Source: Aphelocoma coerulescens
Taxonomy: Eukaryota; Chordata; Aves; Passeriformes; Corvidae
DNA: 64,000 bases
NCBI RefSeq assembly: GCF_041296385.1
Contig: NW_027183598.1
Coordinates: 1 to 64,000 of the forward strand
Reading direction: 5' to 3'
Part shown: one piece after another, positions 27,709 through 39,629 of the stretch
How positions within the stretch are numbered: the stretch's first letter is position 1
Layout: every line of letters starts with the position of its first letter
Notes under the pieces: model-generated
What the model was told of the DNA's origin: nothing
Databases searched by the model: none
The model's input: the letters and a program-made list of their open reading frames with translations, nothing else
Position numbers and translations under genes: made by a program

Positions 27709-30210
27709 CTATGGCATGTGAATATCCTGCATCCAAGGATCACAGGACAGGTCTTCTAATGAGGGCCTTTCCGAGGAGAGCACGGTTAAACACCGTCGGA
27801 TGAGATCCTGGCACTCTGCGGAGAGAAAGCAGAAAGCGCCAGTCAGTTGCAGAAGGCTCCTGTCCGCTTTGCCCCACTCTTGCCATGGCCAGGCCGTGCT
27901 GCATGTGCTCAGGGCTGTGCCTAAACTTTGCCATCAATTCTTTCTTTTGGAGAGCAGGAGAGCAGGACATTGCCACCTGCTCAGCAGCTGCCAGTGCGGG
28001 ATGCTCCTGAGCCCGCTGCTGTCTCCCAGCACTGCTATTCCCCCCGTGCTGCAGAGACGAGGATCCACCTGGAGAGAGCCGTCGTGGGAGCGAGAGCCGG
28101 CCCCAGGTGCTGTGCCAGCCCCTCCTGAAAGGGTGCTCCCCGCAGACCATCTGGTGCAGCACGATGCCCAGGGACCAGACGGTCGCTGCCTCGCCGTGGT
28201 ACCAGCCTAACAGGGTCCATTCCGGGGGGCTGTAGGACGGTGTTCCTATGGAATAGAGGTGGAGTTCTTCAGGGGGACGCTGCCTGCTCCCAGAGCCTCG
28301 CCCCAGCATCCCTGGGCATGCGGGGGCCGCAGCAGCGGCACGCGGCGTGACCCGCTGCCCTCTTGCCAGCACCTGGGACTTGCGTACAAACTGGGGGTTG
28401 GAAAAGAAGCCGCTGGTGTCGCAAGAGGGCAGCGGAAGCCCTGGCAAGGCCCGAGCATTCCATGCAAAGGAAAAACCCACTTGGTGCTGGGGAAAAACCA
28501 CGCTTTCATCCTCCCTGCCTGCACTGCCCCAGAAACCATTCTTAAGCCAAGGCAAGCACGGGCAGCAGAGCAGTCCGAGCCCTGTCTCGCCTGCACACCA
28601 AACGGGCTGGAGCACAGGTTCTGGGCCCCCCTCTCTGCTACTCCCACCCACGGGTGTTTCTGTGACGCTGGCTGCCCCAGCCCCAGCGCCAGTCCTGGGC
28701 AGAGTGGCTGGCGAAAGGCTGCCAGCAAGGCTGGAAAATAGCCCTTCAGCCAGCGCCGCTCAAAAGCAGCTCAGCTGAAGACTCCGGCTGCCATGACTGG
28801 CAGCAAAAGGGAGAATCCCCCCTGCCACAGCTGGCTTTGGGCTGTGAGATGTTGGGCCGTGAGATGTTGGGCTGTGAGATGCCGCTACCAGGAGCCTCCC
28901 CCTGCGTGGGCTCACCTGCAAAGCTGGTGTAGGCTGCGGCTTGCAGGTAGGTGCCACAGCCAAAGTCGATGAGTTTGGCCTGCCCGGTTGCCAGGTCAAC
29001 CAGGATGTTCTCCGGTTTGATGTCCCGGTGCAGGACCCCGCAGCTGGTGCAGTGCCGCACGGCCTCCAGCACCTGGCGGAACAGGTGCCGCGCCACCTCC
29101 TCGCACAGGAAGCCCCGTGCCCAAATGAAGTGAAGGAGGTCCTGAGACCGCTCCGGGCGCTCCAGCACCATCACCACGTTGTTGGGGAGCTCCAGCCACT
29201 CGTGGAGCTGGACGATGCCAGGGAAGCCAGCGGACACCTTGTCCAGCAGCACGATCTCCAGTGGTGCTCGGGTGCCGTCGGGCTGTGGGAGGAGCACGGT
29301 GCTGTCAGCGGAGCTGATGCCGTGCCGGGGCTCGGGAAGCCCTCAGCCAGCCGGGGACGCTCTGCGCGCTCCGCTGGCCCCACGGCCGCTCTCCCTCGAA
29401 GTGTTCTGGCGGCTTCCACCCTGCCGGGCCTCGGCTCATCCCCGCCCGTCGCGCCCCGGCTTCTCCCGCTGCCCCTCGCTCACTCACCAGCTCGCCCCAA
29501 TGGCCGATGCGGTTCCGCGGCACCCGTTTGATGGCCACCTGCAAGGCAAGGGGAGCAGCGGGCTGAGCTCGCCGCCCGCCGTGCCCAGCCCCATGCTCCT
29601 TCTCCTCCTCCTTTGCCCCCCGCCTCCTGCGCCCGCCGCCGGCCCCGCCACTCACCGGGGCGCCGTCCGAGAGCCGCGTGGCCGCGAAGACGCTGCCGAA
29701 GCCGCCGCGCCCCAGCAGCGAACCCAGCCGGTAGCGCTCCTTCAGGCCCTGCTGCGCCTTCCGTGCCCGCGAGACGCGGCCGTCAGCGCTCGGCCCGGGG
29801 CCAGGAACGGCCCCCGAGCGCCGCTCAACCGCCCCGGGCCGGCCATCCCCACATGGGGGCTCTTTTGGAGGGGCCACCGGCGGCTCGGGGCCGGCGGCCG
29901 CGCTCAAGAGCGGCGGAGCTCGGAGCGGGGAAGACGCTGCGGAGGCGGCGGGAGCGGCCGCGCCGCCTGTGTCCCCGGCGGGCCCCGGGAGGAGCCGAGG
30001 CCGGGACCGGGGCCGGGGCCGGGGCCGGGGTAGGGGTCGGGCCAGCCGGAGCCAGGGGCTGGCGATGCTGCCCAGGAGCCAGGCACTGATGCCCGCCCAG
30101 CAGCGCCACAGCCAGGACGGCGAGAGCCGGGCGGAGGCGGGACCGCGGCGGGACGCCCGGGGGCGGGGAGGGGGCAGCCCCGCCCGGGGCCGGGGGCGGG
30201 CCGGGGGCAT
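27709..30210 (-). CDS. PIM1-like: PIM1-like serine/threonine kinase, complete
   Basis: Five minus-strand exons: 30210-29656, 29538-29488, 29282-28916, 28245-28069, 27815-27709. GT/AG borders and phases all agree; 1257 nt, 418 aa. The first 157 residues are unlike the short PIM N-terminus: Arg/Pro-rich with a hydrophobic stretch ([17 protein letters not shown]) that may cross or enter a membrane. Kinase from about 158: [13 protein letters not shown] (K189), PIM-type hinge LERPE with its proline, HRDIKPEN (D289), DFG (308-310), YSPPEW and [14 protein letters not shown], ending CQDLIRR and [10 protein letters not shown] as in PIM C-termini. PIM kinases are constitutively active and controlled mainly by expression level. 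The gene sits in a CpG-rich stretch. An upstream in-frame ATG near 30678 would add a repeat-encoded extension; I prefer 30210. Confidence 0.85.
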
Positions 30211-30356
30211 GGCCCGGCCGGGCCTGGGGAGAGGGAGGCCGCGGGAGGGGGGGTTGGGGAACGAAAGGGAGAGCGGGAGAGGGTGCGAGACACTGGGAGA
30301 GGGAGAGGAGGAGCAGGAGAAGGGACGCAGAGGGTTCGTGGACTCGCTGCTTTTGT

Positions 30357-30414
30357 GCTGCTGCCGCTGCTGCCGCTGCTGCCGCTGCTGCCGCTGCTGC
30401 CGCTGCTGCCGCTG
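30357..30414. repeat. GCTGCTGCC nonamer repeat upstream of PIM-like copy 2
   Basis: Same copy number and sequence as 4445-4502, just upstream of the intact gene's start codon. Unchanged repeat length between copies supports very recent duplication or conversion. Confidence 0.7.
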
Positions 30415-31500
30415 AAGCGCTGGGAGCGTTTGTCCGCGTGTCCGTGTGTCCGGTGCCCGTGTGTCCGTTCCCCCCCGCGCGCCCCACGGCCGAGCCCCGC
30501 GCGCCCCGGGGCAGCACGGGCCGCTCCGCTCCGGGGCCGAGGCGGAGTCCCGGAGCATCTCTTCCTCCCGCAGCCACACCAAACCCGCTCGGCCATTGGG
30601 AGCAGTTTTGCACACGTTTCCCTTTGAAGGGCTCCTCTCTACCCCCATTTCCAAGGAGTCTCCCTGGGGTTTTGGCACCTGCAGCGACAGGGCAGCGATT
30701 GGGCTTCAAAGTGCAAGAAAGACATGGAGGGGCTGGAGCACGTCCAGAGATGGGAATGGAGCTGGGGAAGGCTCTGGAGGACTTCTGAGGGGCAGCTGAG
30801 GGATCTGAGGGGGCTGAGCCTGGAGGAAAGAAGGCTCAGGGGGGACCTGGCTCTCTCCAAGTCCCTGACAGGAGGGGGCAGCCAGGAGGGGTGGGGCTCT
30901 GCTGCCAAGGGAAAGCACGAGAGGAAATGGGCTCGGGGGAACTCTTGGGGTGGATGGTGGGGAAATTCTCATCCTCCGTGTCTCGACAAAGGGGGAGGGG
31001 GGCAGGGGTGGGGCACGACCTAGGGACACGGGGGTGGTGACGCTGGGCTGGGGACACGGGAAAGGGCACGGGAAGCCAAAGCCCCGCTGAGCGCTGGCGC
31101 TGGGCTGGCACGGGGTGAGCCGGCAGCAGGGCCCCGCAGCCCTGAGGGACTCGCCCTGACGGCTGGGGAGTATTGATCCCGGTCTCTAAAAAATGAGACT
31201 CAGTAAAATATCATTAAAAGGTGCCTCCTTCTCCTTCTCCTTCTCCTCCTCTCCCATCCTTTCTCCTGCTCCCCCCGGGCCCAGCGCCCACCCTTGGCCC
31301 CCCGTTTTCCCAGCGCGGTCGCATCCCGCGGGAGGAGCCGGGATGGAGCCGGGAGAGGTCGGGCTGGGGCAGCGCTGGGCTCTGGGCCCGGCCTGGGCGC
31401 CCCCCACGCGCCCCCTCCTCAAATTCCCCTGGCGGGGGGCGCTGGGAGCGAGGGGGGGCGCAGGCGGGGTCCGGGTGGGGAGCGCTGAGCGCTGCGGGTC
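30415..31500. other. GC-rich spacer upstream of PIM-like copy 2
   Basis: Counterpart of 4503-5590, nearly base-for-base identical up to about 31210. The pyrimidine tract and a 12-base ggatggagccgg unit then differ in copy number. No exon supported. Confidence 0.4.
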
Positions 31501-31502
31501 TG

Positions 31503-31548
31503 CCTGGCAACTGGTGAGTCACCAGCGCCGCGCGCTCTGATTGGCTGA
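31503..31548 (+). promoter_or_regulatory. MHC class II-type X-X2-Y module, copy 2
   Basis: X-like CCTGGCAACTGG, TGAGTCA, and CTGATTGGCTGA at 31537-31548, all bases and spacing as in 5596-5641. It is unchanged although DNA on both sides differs by indels. Confidence 0.6.
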
Positions 31549-32114
31549 AGGTTGTTCAACGCCTTCTCTGATTATCTGATACTCGCGGGGGATTTTGGTT
31601 GGTCGTTGGGGGCTGTGGGGCGGCTTAGGGGGGGGTCTCTGCGCCTTTGGGGTTCGCTGGGTGCCGATTTGGGGTTCAGGTGCCTCCCAAGGGCCCCCCG
31701 GGGGGGGGGGGTGACACAGGGGTGACACACGGGGGTCCCCATTCTCGATCCATCCTGGGGCCGGTTCTGCCCCCTCCACTCTCGGTCCCCCCGCGGGATC
31801 CCCCAAAGTCCCTTCCCACTGTTTCCCAATAAACGGGACCGGGGCGAACTGGGAAGCCTTCCTGGAAACACTGGGAGCAGCCGGGCAGGGGCAGAGTGAC
31901 AGCGGGGCTGGGGGGGACACACGACCCCCAAAATCAGCGCGGGGATGGAGCGGGGGGTCCTGGCCGGGCCCGAGGCCACGGGGAGGGGCTGCGGCCACCG
32001 GCGGCTCAGGAGCTCTGTGGGCAGAGCAAAGGGGGTGACACCGGGCTGGGGGGCCCCGGGGGAGCACAGAGCTCCAGGAGAGGGGGGACGCGACCCCCGG
32101 GCCCCTCCCATCAC

Positions 32115-32212
32115 CTGCTTGTGCAGGTAGAAGCCGAGCCCCAGCGCCAGGAAGACGAAGGCCAACACGAAGCCCCCGATCCCCGTCAGCATCTTGGGGG
32201 GTGGGGGGGCAG
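32115..32212 (-). pseudogene. MHC class II beta transmembrane exon fragment, copy 2
   Basis: Counterpart of 6209-6306 with MLTGIGGFVLAFVFL and a tail ending FYLHKQ, so it differs from copy 1 by Gly to Ala and Arg to His. The donor is GTGATG. No upstream class II exons: an LTR begins about 130 bases away. Confidence 0.65.
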
Positions 32213-32340
32213 CCTTGGGGGGGGAGGGGAACACAGATACAGGAAACGGCGGTGGCTGTCGGGAAGGGACCGGAAAGGACTGGGACAGAATGGGATGAAC
32301 TGGGAGAGAATGGGACACCAGGATACACTGGGACCAGTGA

Positions 32341-32899
32341 ATCAGGGGGATGGGGAGCAGAAGAATTCGTTTGTCAGGAGCAATGCATCTAGCTTGGTCA
32401 GCATAGCAGAGCAGGAAGAAAAGATAGGAGACCGCTGATAAGACCAGCGGGAGTCTCAGACAGACATCCTGCCTCATCCCAAAACTAGCTCAAACCAGTG
32501 CCAAAGCTTAAACCCAGGCCAAAGGTATAAAAGAGCATGCGCAGGAGAGAAAGGTGAAAAGTTCAGACGAGGAAGACTCCCCCTGACTTCATCAAAAGAC
32601 CCTCGGAAGACCCCTACCACAACCACCAAACAACACTGCACAAGTGCTACGCGGATGTAAATGACTTTTGAGTTCACTATAAAACCAAGCGAGGCTGGGC
32701 GGGGCTAGGTGATGAATATGTATAAGTTTGTTAGGAAACTTAATGAATATGGAACTTGTAACCCAGTAAATACCGAGCTGAATGCAGCTGTCGGCACGCG
32801 TGATTTTGGAGGAGCGATCCCCCGTGCGTCCCAGCGCTGGAATAAAGCATACCCACCTACTTTACTACTTATTTAGTAGTGGAGTTCTGTCCGCTTTTC
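32341..32899 (+). mobile_element. Solo LTR of an avian ERV
   Basis: TATAAAAGAGCATGCGCAGG at 32526 (TATA box) and AATAAA at 32841 are 315 bases apart, with a TTTAGTAGTGGAGTTCTGTC block after the poly(A) signal and an end at about ...TTTTCA (32899). These are the parts of a promoter-bearing LTR. No primer-binding site or gag follows, hence solo. The exact start (perhaps TGTCAGGAGC at 32372) and target-site duplication are not certain. Confidence 0.6.
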
Positions 32900-32989
32900 A
32901 TTATAACTCAAGCTATATTAGCATCTTGTTACTTTGACCCCAGTTATAATGTTAACTAGTTAATATCTGCATAGAAAGGTTATTCTTAA

Positions 32990-33871
32990 CATGTTTACAC
33001 ATCATTTACAAGCAGCAGTTTTTTCCTCCTAGTTGTAGAAAGAGGAGGGAGTGAGGACATGTAGAGAAAGACAACTTGACGGCACCAAGGTCAGTGGAAA
33101 GAAAGAGGGGCAGGAGATGCTCCCAGCGTCGGAGTCGAGATTTTCTCTGCAAGCCGTGCTGAGGACTGGGATAAAACAAACTGTCTCCCTGGGATCCATG
33201 AAGTCCACGGGGGGATGCAGAGATCCACTCCCAGCCCGTGGGAAAAGGTGCTCACAGCGGAGCGGCTGGGTGCTACAAAAGCTGTAATCCAGGGGGAGAC
33301 CTGAACAGGGAGAGAGGGCTCCTGCTTCCAGAGATAGAGAAAGAGGGCCCTTGCTTCTGAACTGAAGCAGCTGATCCTTAAAAGACTACACCCCATGGAC
33401 TAATGACCACACCTGCAGTTTTGGGAAGACCGTTTTGCCCGTGGGAGGGACTCACGTTACAGCAGGCTGGGAGGGACTGATACTCGTGAAATTAGAAACG
33501 CGCTGGAGAAGTGCACAGAGAACTGTCTCCTGTGGGAAGGAGCCCATGGCAGAGCAGAAGAAAGAGACTCCCCTCCCTGAGGGAACTGAAGAAAGATCTC
33601 GAGTGATGAACTGGCTTGAACACTCCCAGGCCCTGTCTCCCTGCGCTGTCGGAGGGAAAGAGGGAGGGGATGGAGAGGAAAAAAGGTGTTTGAAAGGCTT
33701 ATTTTCTTCCTCATTATCCTACTCCGTTAATAATAAATTTACTTTATGCCTTTAAGTTTGAGCCTGTTTTGAACTTAGAATGTTTTTCTCCCAATCCTTA
33801 TCTCAACTCATGAGCCCTTCGTGATGATTTTCATGGCTACCTGATATTTGAGACAGTGTCAAACCACGACA
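32990..33871 (+). mobile_element. Second avian ERV LTR
   Basis: Ends with a poly(A) signal AATAAA (33732), a CTTTAAGTTTGAGCCTGTTT block and GTCAAACCACGACA, a typical avian LTR end. The likely start is TGTAGAAAGAGG near 33034. No internal retroviral genes are attached. It lies just behind the LTR at 32341-32899. Confidence 0.6.
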
Positions 33872-34130
33872 GTGGCCCTTGTGTTCCATGTGGCCCCTCT
33901 CTGTCACAAGTGACCCTTGGTTCCATGAGATTGTCACAATGGTCCCCATGTAGCCCTGAGGCTGCGCTGTCAGCTGTCACTATGGACGCTGGATTCCACA
34001 GGAGCTGGCAATGGCCCAGTGGCACCTGCGTCCTCTGAGGCCCCGCCTTGTCAGTGGAGCCGTGTTTCCATGAGATTCCATGTTGGCACAGGGGCCTGCT
34101 GAGTTCCATGAGGCTGCGTCGTGTCCCAAT
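33872..34130. repeat. TTCCATGAGG/GTCACAATGG minisatellite block
   Basis: Degenerate units of about 40-50 bases built from TTCCATGAG, GTCACAATGG and CCCTTG words. The same family appears at 39395-39570 and 49600-49990 and resembles the 75-base units of the large array. Confidence 0.65.
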
Positions 34131-36200
34131 GGACAATCTCGCTGCCCTCAGCTCTGCGCTGCCATTGCCAGCCCTGCCCTGACCTCTGCCCAGCCTCACC
34201 CTCTGTGCCTTGGACACACACACATGCCCTGAGCTCATCCTCCCTCTGGGTGCTTCTCCTGCCCCAGCGCTGCCCTGGGAGGGTTCATTCCTCACAGGAG
34301 CTGCTGTGTTTGTACTGGTGCATTTTATAGCTCTGCTTCTGCCTCTCTGTCACTTGTGTCTCCACAGAGCTCTGCAGGGAGAAGATTCATGGAATGACAG
34401 AGGTGGGAAGAGCCCCCTGAGCCCCCTTGGCCAGGCTGTGGCTGGGCTGGAGTTGCCTTTGTCCAGAGCAGCCCCTGGGCTGCTGTGCTTGCCACTTGTG
34501 GCTGCAGCGGGCTTGGTCCCAGCCCAAGGCTTTGGCTGTCCCTGAGCAGGGCTGGCCCCGCATGAGGCGTCTCTGCAGCCCCCCCAAACCATGGGCTGGG
34601 GGTGGGCAAGTGTTCCCAAGGGCACAGGGAGGGGACAGCTGGGCTGGACTGACCCAAGGGATCTCCCATTCCATGGGACGTCAGGGTCAGCAATGGACTG
34701 GGGGAAAGGAAGGGGGCGAGAGGGTGTCTGGATTTTCTATATTGATCCATTTGTCTTCCAAGGCAGCCACTCCATGCACTGAATTCTTGCCTCCCTGTGG
34801 TTTCTTTGCTTCTGCATTTGGCCTTTGCTCTTTACTTCCTTTCCCTAACCATTAATCTCTCTTCATGGTGACTCACAGTTTTCTCAGCTTATTTTCTCCC
34901 GGTGCCTGGCTGGGGAGGGACAGTGCCAGAGACACTTGGTTGTCACTTGATGGACAGAGAGGTTTTACCACGGTCACCTTGCCCAAGCCTTCTCTTATGG
35001 GCACACCCAGAAGCGTCAGGGCTCTGTCGGGTGCCCACCCCTGAGCTGGGCTCATGCCCTGCTCACAGCCCCAGGGCTGCTCAGGGACACGAGTCCTTCC
35101 CTGGCACGCTCACAGACAGTTCATTGCAGCACGGGCAGGGGCTCCCTGGGCTCTGCTGCCGCTGCCAGAGCCTGGCAGGGAGCTCAGCCCTGCGGGTGTC
35201 ACCCTGCCCTGCCCCTGCCCGAGGTGCCCCACGGCCGCAGGGATGGGCACGGGGAGCTCTGTGCACAGGAGCTCATCCCAGCCCCGCATCCAGGGGGTTC
35301 CCAGGGGACGGCACTCTCTGGGAACTCCAGGAACAGCTGAAGGTGTTTGTGCTCGCTGGGTTTATGTCCCCCCCCCCCCACACAGGGTGTTCAGGGCTGT
35401 GTCTTGTCTGTGCACTGCAAACACGGAGCCCTGACCCGGTCCCTGGATGTCCCTCCATGGAGGGAAGAACAACCTCTGTGAGCTGGGCAGAGAGGCCCCT
35501 GCTGGCAGCGGCGCTGGCTTTGCCAGGGCACTGCTGGGTGCCCCCACCCTGAGCACTGCCACCCTTTGCTGCTCAGGGCTGGTTTCCTCTCCAGGGTGCT
35601 GCGTTGGGCACATCCTGGAGACAAAATTGGGAAGGAGATTGAAGCTTTCAGGCCCTGCACTGGGGAGATGCCCTCGCATGATGGAAATGCTGCTGCAGAG
35701 CCCAGCTCTGTCCCAGCAGTGCCCACGGCCTGTCCCTGCCTGCAGTCCCTGGGCAGTCACACAGCAGGACTGGGACCCAGCTGACAGAGCCCTGAGGCCT
35801 GAAACCAACACAGGGGCTCTGCAGGGGAGTGTGGAAGGGAAGGAAGAGGAGTTACGGAGGAGAAGTCCTGGGGCTCCCTGGCAGTGCTCTCCTGCTGGGA
35901 CTCTTTTCTCCCCCAGCTCTGCCCAGAGGCACCGACCCTGCAGCTCCAGAGAAGTCAGGGAGGAAAGATGTCAGGGAAACAAGACAACACAGGCTTCTTT
36001 CTTTTGTTCCAGCACACACATACTGTAGTGCAGCTCCCCGTTTCTACAGTCTCTGGGTCACACTGGAAAGGCAAATACCAAATTAAAAATGGAACAGACA
36101 AAGATTTTTGTGTGAACAAATTCACAGCAGCGTAACACCTGTGTCAGCAGCAACAAACACAGGACACAGAGTGGGCATTAATGAGTCACATCAGAGCAGC
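34131..36200. other. Intergenic, no gene supported
   Basis: GC-rich sequence. The stretch 34190-34290 (words GCCCTGAGCTCATCCTCCCT and CTCTGGGTGCTTCTCC) is an inverted relative of about 50255-50370. A C-run follows at 35370. No exon or domain recognised. Confidence 0.4.
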
Positions 36201-36219
36201 TCTGCAGGAGAATGAGAGT

Positions 36220-37151
36220 TTATTGCTGCTGAAAACCGGCCGTAATCCTTTTCCTCAGGGCATCCCTGAGCTCCTGCTTCCTCAGGCTGTAGATGAGGGG
36301 GTTCAGGGCTGGAGGCAGCACCGAGTACAGAACTGACACTGCCACATCCAGGGATGGGGAGGAGATGGAGGGGGGCTTCAGGTAGGAAAATATAACAGTG
36401 CTGAGGAACAGAGAGAGCATGGCCAGGTGAGGGAGGCACGTGGAAAAGGCTTTGTGCCGGCCCTGCTCAGAGGGGATCTTCAGCACGGCCCTGAAGATCT
36501 GCACATAGGAGAAAACAATGAACACAAAACAGCCAAATACCAAACAGACACTGACAGCGATGAGCCCAAGTTCCCTGAGGTAGGATTTGGAGCAGGAGAG
36601 CTTGAGGATGTGTGGGATTTCCCAGAAGAAGTGGCCCAGGCCATTGCCCTGGCACAGGGGCAGGGGAAATGTATTGGCCATGTGCATGAGAGTGTAGAGA
36701 AAGGCACTGGCCCAGGCAGCTGCTGCCATGTGGGCACAAGCTCTGCTGCCCAGGAGGGCCCCGTAGTGCAGGGCTTTGCAGATGGACACGTAGCGGTCGT
36801 AGCACATGATGAGGAGGAGGGAATACTCTGCTGAGATGAAGAACAGAAAGAAAAACACCTGAGCAGCACATGCTGAGTAGGAGAGGTGCCTGGTGCCCAG
36901 AGGGAATTGTGCATGGCCTTGGGGACAGTGGTGCAGATGGAGCCCAGGTCGCTGAGGGCCAGGCTGAGCAGGAAGAAGAACACGGGGCTGGGCAGGTGCT
37001 GGCCGCAGGCTCCGGCACTGATGATGAGGCCGTTGGCCAGGAGGGCAGCCAGGGAGATGCCCAGGAAGAGGCAGAAGTGCAGGAGCTGCAGCTGCCGCGT
37101 GTCTGCCAATGCCAGCAGGAGGAAGTGCCTGATGGAGCTGCTGTTGGACAT
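36220..37151 (-). pseudogene. OR14-like olfactory receptor, one frameshift
   Basis: A single-exon seven-transmembrane receptor on the minus strand, start MSNSSSIRHFLLLAL (37151), stop TAA (36220-36222). Landmarks in order: TM2 region PSPVFFFLLSLALSDLG, KAMHNSLW, MCYDRYVSICKALHYG (family DRY motif), SKSYLRELG, KAFSTCLPHL, and NPLIYSLRKQELRDALRK in TM7. The frame breaks near 36896: a codon after HNSLW lacks one base, so the reading moves to another frame for the rest. All other motifs are open and well kept, so inactivation is recent, or the missing base is an assembly error. Olfactory receptors of this bird-expanded group detect odorants in sensory neurons. The usual length is about 310 codons, as here if the frame were continuous. 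Confidence 0.85.
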
Positions 37152-37169
37152 TTCTGCACTCTGGACTGT

Positions 37170-39390
37170 TGGAAGAAGGCATTGACAAGCTGGGACAGAT
37201 TCCCCTGAGTCAATCCTATGCTATTTTCTTAGGAATCCCCTCAAAACAACTTCTCCTCCTGTGACAGAACTTGGCTAAGCTTTTTGATTTCTGAGCTCAG
37301 GTTTGTGCTGCTGCCTCATCCTCAGCGTTGCTCTCAGCCTGAACACTGGGGGCCCAGAGGGAAAACAGGGCTCCCTGTGCCCCAGTGCAGTCGGACCTGC
37401 TGGTCCCCACACAGGTGCCCTTTGCTCATTTCACCTCCCTCTATTTCCTGGTGATTGTACTTAAAATGGGCTTGAAAAATAAAGTGACTTTTTGAAGGCC
37501 CCAATTTCAAAACCATTGCTCTAAACCCTTCTTCCTTTCCCTGTGCAGCTGTGGTTGCTCTGGCTCTCTGCTGCCTGTAGTTGTGCCTCCTGGCAGCTGT
37601 TTCTCTGGGTCCAAGGCTTGTCCCTGCCAGTGCTGCCAGAGCCCAGCCCAGCCCTGGGGGCTCAGCTCTGCCCTGCAGAGCCCTCCCAGCACAGGGCACT
37701 GCCCAGGGGCATCTCCCTGGCAGCAGGGCCTGAAGGGCAGCTCAGACAAAGGGAGATGCTGCAAGCCAAGGTGCTGCTGGTGCTGTCTGCAGGCAGAGGA
37801 GTGTGAGGAGGCACTTCCTGAGGGAGATCTGAGGCAGAGCTGCTGATCCCCAGGGCAGCAGTGCAGGAGTCTCAGTGACACAGACAAACCTGAGAGCCCC
37901 TTTCCCTTCCCTTGAGGAGAAAGCTGAGAGCAGCTCTGGCCATGCAGCACCACCTCCCCAGCAGGAGGAGTCTGCCCTGAGGGGGGCCGCTCCTTCCACC
38001 TCCAACTCCTCCCCACAGCCCATGGGGAGCTCCCAGGCAGGCTGAGAGCTGCCCCTGGCAGGTGGCAGATGCCCTGGCCTGGCAAAGAGCCCTCAGGGCT
38101 GCAGGAGCTGCTCTGCAGGACAGCCCTGGGCACCCCTGGCTCCTGCCCACCTTCAGAGCCTGCAGCCGGCCCTGGCAGCAGGAGCCGTCCTGCCCTGTCC
38201 CTCTGACAGTGCCCAGGGCAGCCCCGCTCTGCAGCACATCCTCCCCCAAGGCAGGAACGGCAGCAGAGCCATCCTCACAGCCATGGCAGCCGTGTCATGG
38301 GCCAGCTCTAGAGGATCCCTGCAGCCAGAGACTCACTGTGTCCCACGCTGTGAAGGTTTCTCCACGAATGAGTTCAGAGCTGTCCTTCCAGCTGCTTTAG
38401 CTAGCTCTCTGCTCACTCCTCCCAGGTACCTGCAGGCAGTGCCCTCAGCCCTGCTGGGCAGGCAGAGGAGCTGCTCCTCAGCAGAGCTGCCTCTTTGAAG
38501 CTCTCGCTGGTTGCCAGGAGCTTGAGAGTTCCCTCTGTGCCAGGAGCCCGGCCCAGCTCAGCAGCACAGCAGCAGCACAAGGACTTTAATGACCCTCTCA
38601 GGCCTTTGGTGTTGTTCACATCAGACTCAGTCCCTCAGAGCGTCTTCAAAAAACTTCTCAAGAACTCAAAGATTCAAAGTCCAAAGTTTCTTGAACTTTT
38701 AATGGGTCCCATCAGGACACGACTCACGTGAAAGTGTCCCCAGGTTCCAGTGAGAGCAGAACTCTGGAGGCAGCGATGGCAGGTGGGGACAAGCAAGGGA
38801 AAGGTGTCTCTGGTGCTGAGCAAACCTGGCTGTGTTCCCTGAGTGCAAAGGGCCAAGGCCTGAGCCCCAGCCCCTGGCAAGGCAGATCCTGTCCCTCCCT
38901 CAGTGCTCAGGGCTCTTGCCGGGGCACTGGGAAGTGGGGATGGGCAGTGCCCAGGGCAGCACCATGGGGCGGCCCCTGCCAGGCTGCTGGGCAGGGACAA
39001 GGAGGCACTGAGGCCCCAGGGCTGCAAGGGTCACTTGTCTCCTGCTGGCCTCAGGGCCAGGGCCAGCAGCCGTGGCCAAAGGGCTGCACAAGTTGGCTCT
39101 GTCAGGGCCTTGCAGCTGCTGCCCATCCCTCTGCCCTCTGCAGCCCAGGCTGTGCCACGCTGTCCCTGCCCTGCGCCTCTGTCCCTGCAGGCTGTCCTCA
39201 TCCCCCCGGCTGCCCCACCTGGCTGGCCCCTTCCTTTGCCGGCAGCTCTGCGTCCTGCCTGCCTCTACCTGGGCACACAAAGCCTTGGGCTGCTCCAGGC
39301 TCCTTCTGGGGGACGTGTTGCACCCCAGCCCTGCCTGGGAGGGAAATTCCTTTCTCCTGGTGTCCACTCTGGACCTCCCCAGCTGCCCTG
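37170..39390. other. Intergenic, no gene supported
   Basis: GC-rich sequence with CTGGCAG/CCCTG-type words on both strands. Neither strand gives an exon with recognisable content. Confidence 0.4.
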
Positions 39391-39394
39391 TCAC

Positions 39395-39570
39395 AAAGGC
39401 CCCTCGGTTCTTTGGGGCCCAGCAGTGCCACAGTGGCCCCTTGGCTCCATGGAACGCCACAGGGTCACAATGGTTCCCTTGGTGCCACCAGCCCTGCAGG
39501 GTCACAACGGCCCCTGGGTTCCACGAGGCCACGCGGGGTCACAGTGGTCTCCAGAGGAAGGGCAGCACCG
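39395..39570. repeat. CCACAGGGTCACAATGG minisatellite block
   Basis: About four degenerate units with GGTCACAATGG or GGTCACAACGG, CCCTTGG and TTCCA(T/C)G words, of the same family as 33872-34130. Confidence 0.6.
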
Positions 39571-39629
39571 AGCCCCAGGGTTTCAGGGGCAGATGAGACA
39601 CAGCCACCAGAGGCCAAGGCCAGCCACAT

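Larger units (their letters stand above)
24290..32340. repeat. Segmental duplication unit, copy 2
   Basis: Second and longer copy of 145-6450. It starts with the same LTR fragment (24290-24415) and carries about 420 bp after it, and the 26545-27895 block, that copy 1 lacks. The right edge is at about 32340, in the tgggacagaatgggat repeat, where an LTR starts instead of the minisatellite found after copy 1. Confidence 0.9.

Noticed and set aside
34325..36028. Overlapping 140-220 codon frames on both strands in the spacer
   Set aside because: GC-rich DNA gives chance open frames. They overlap on opposite strands, lack splice logic and show no recognisable motifs.
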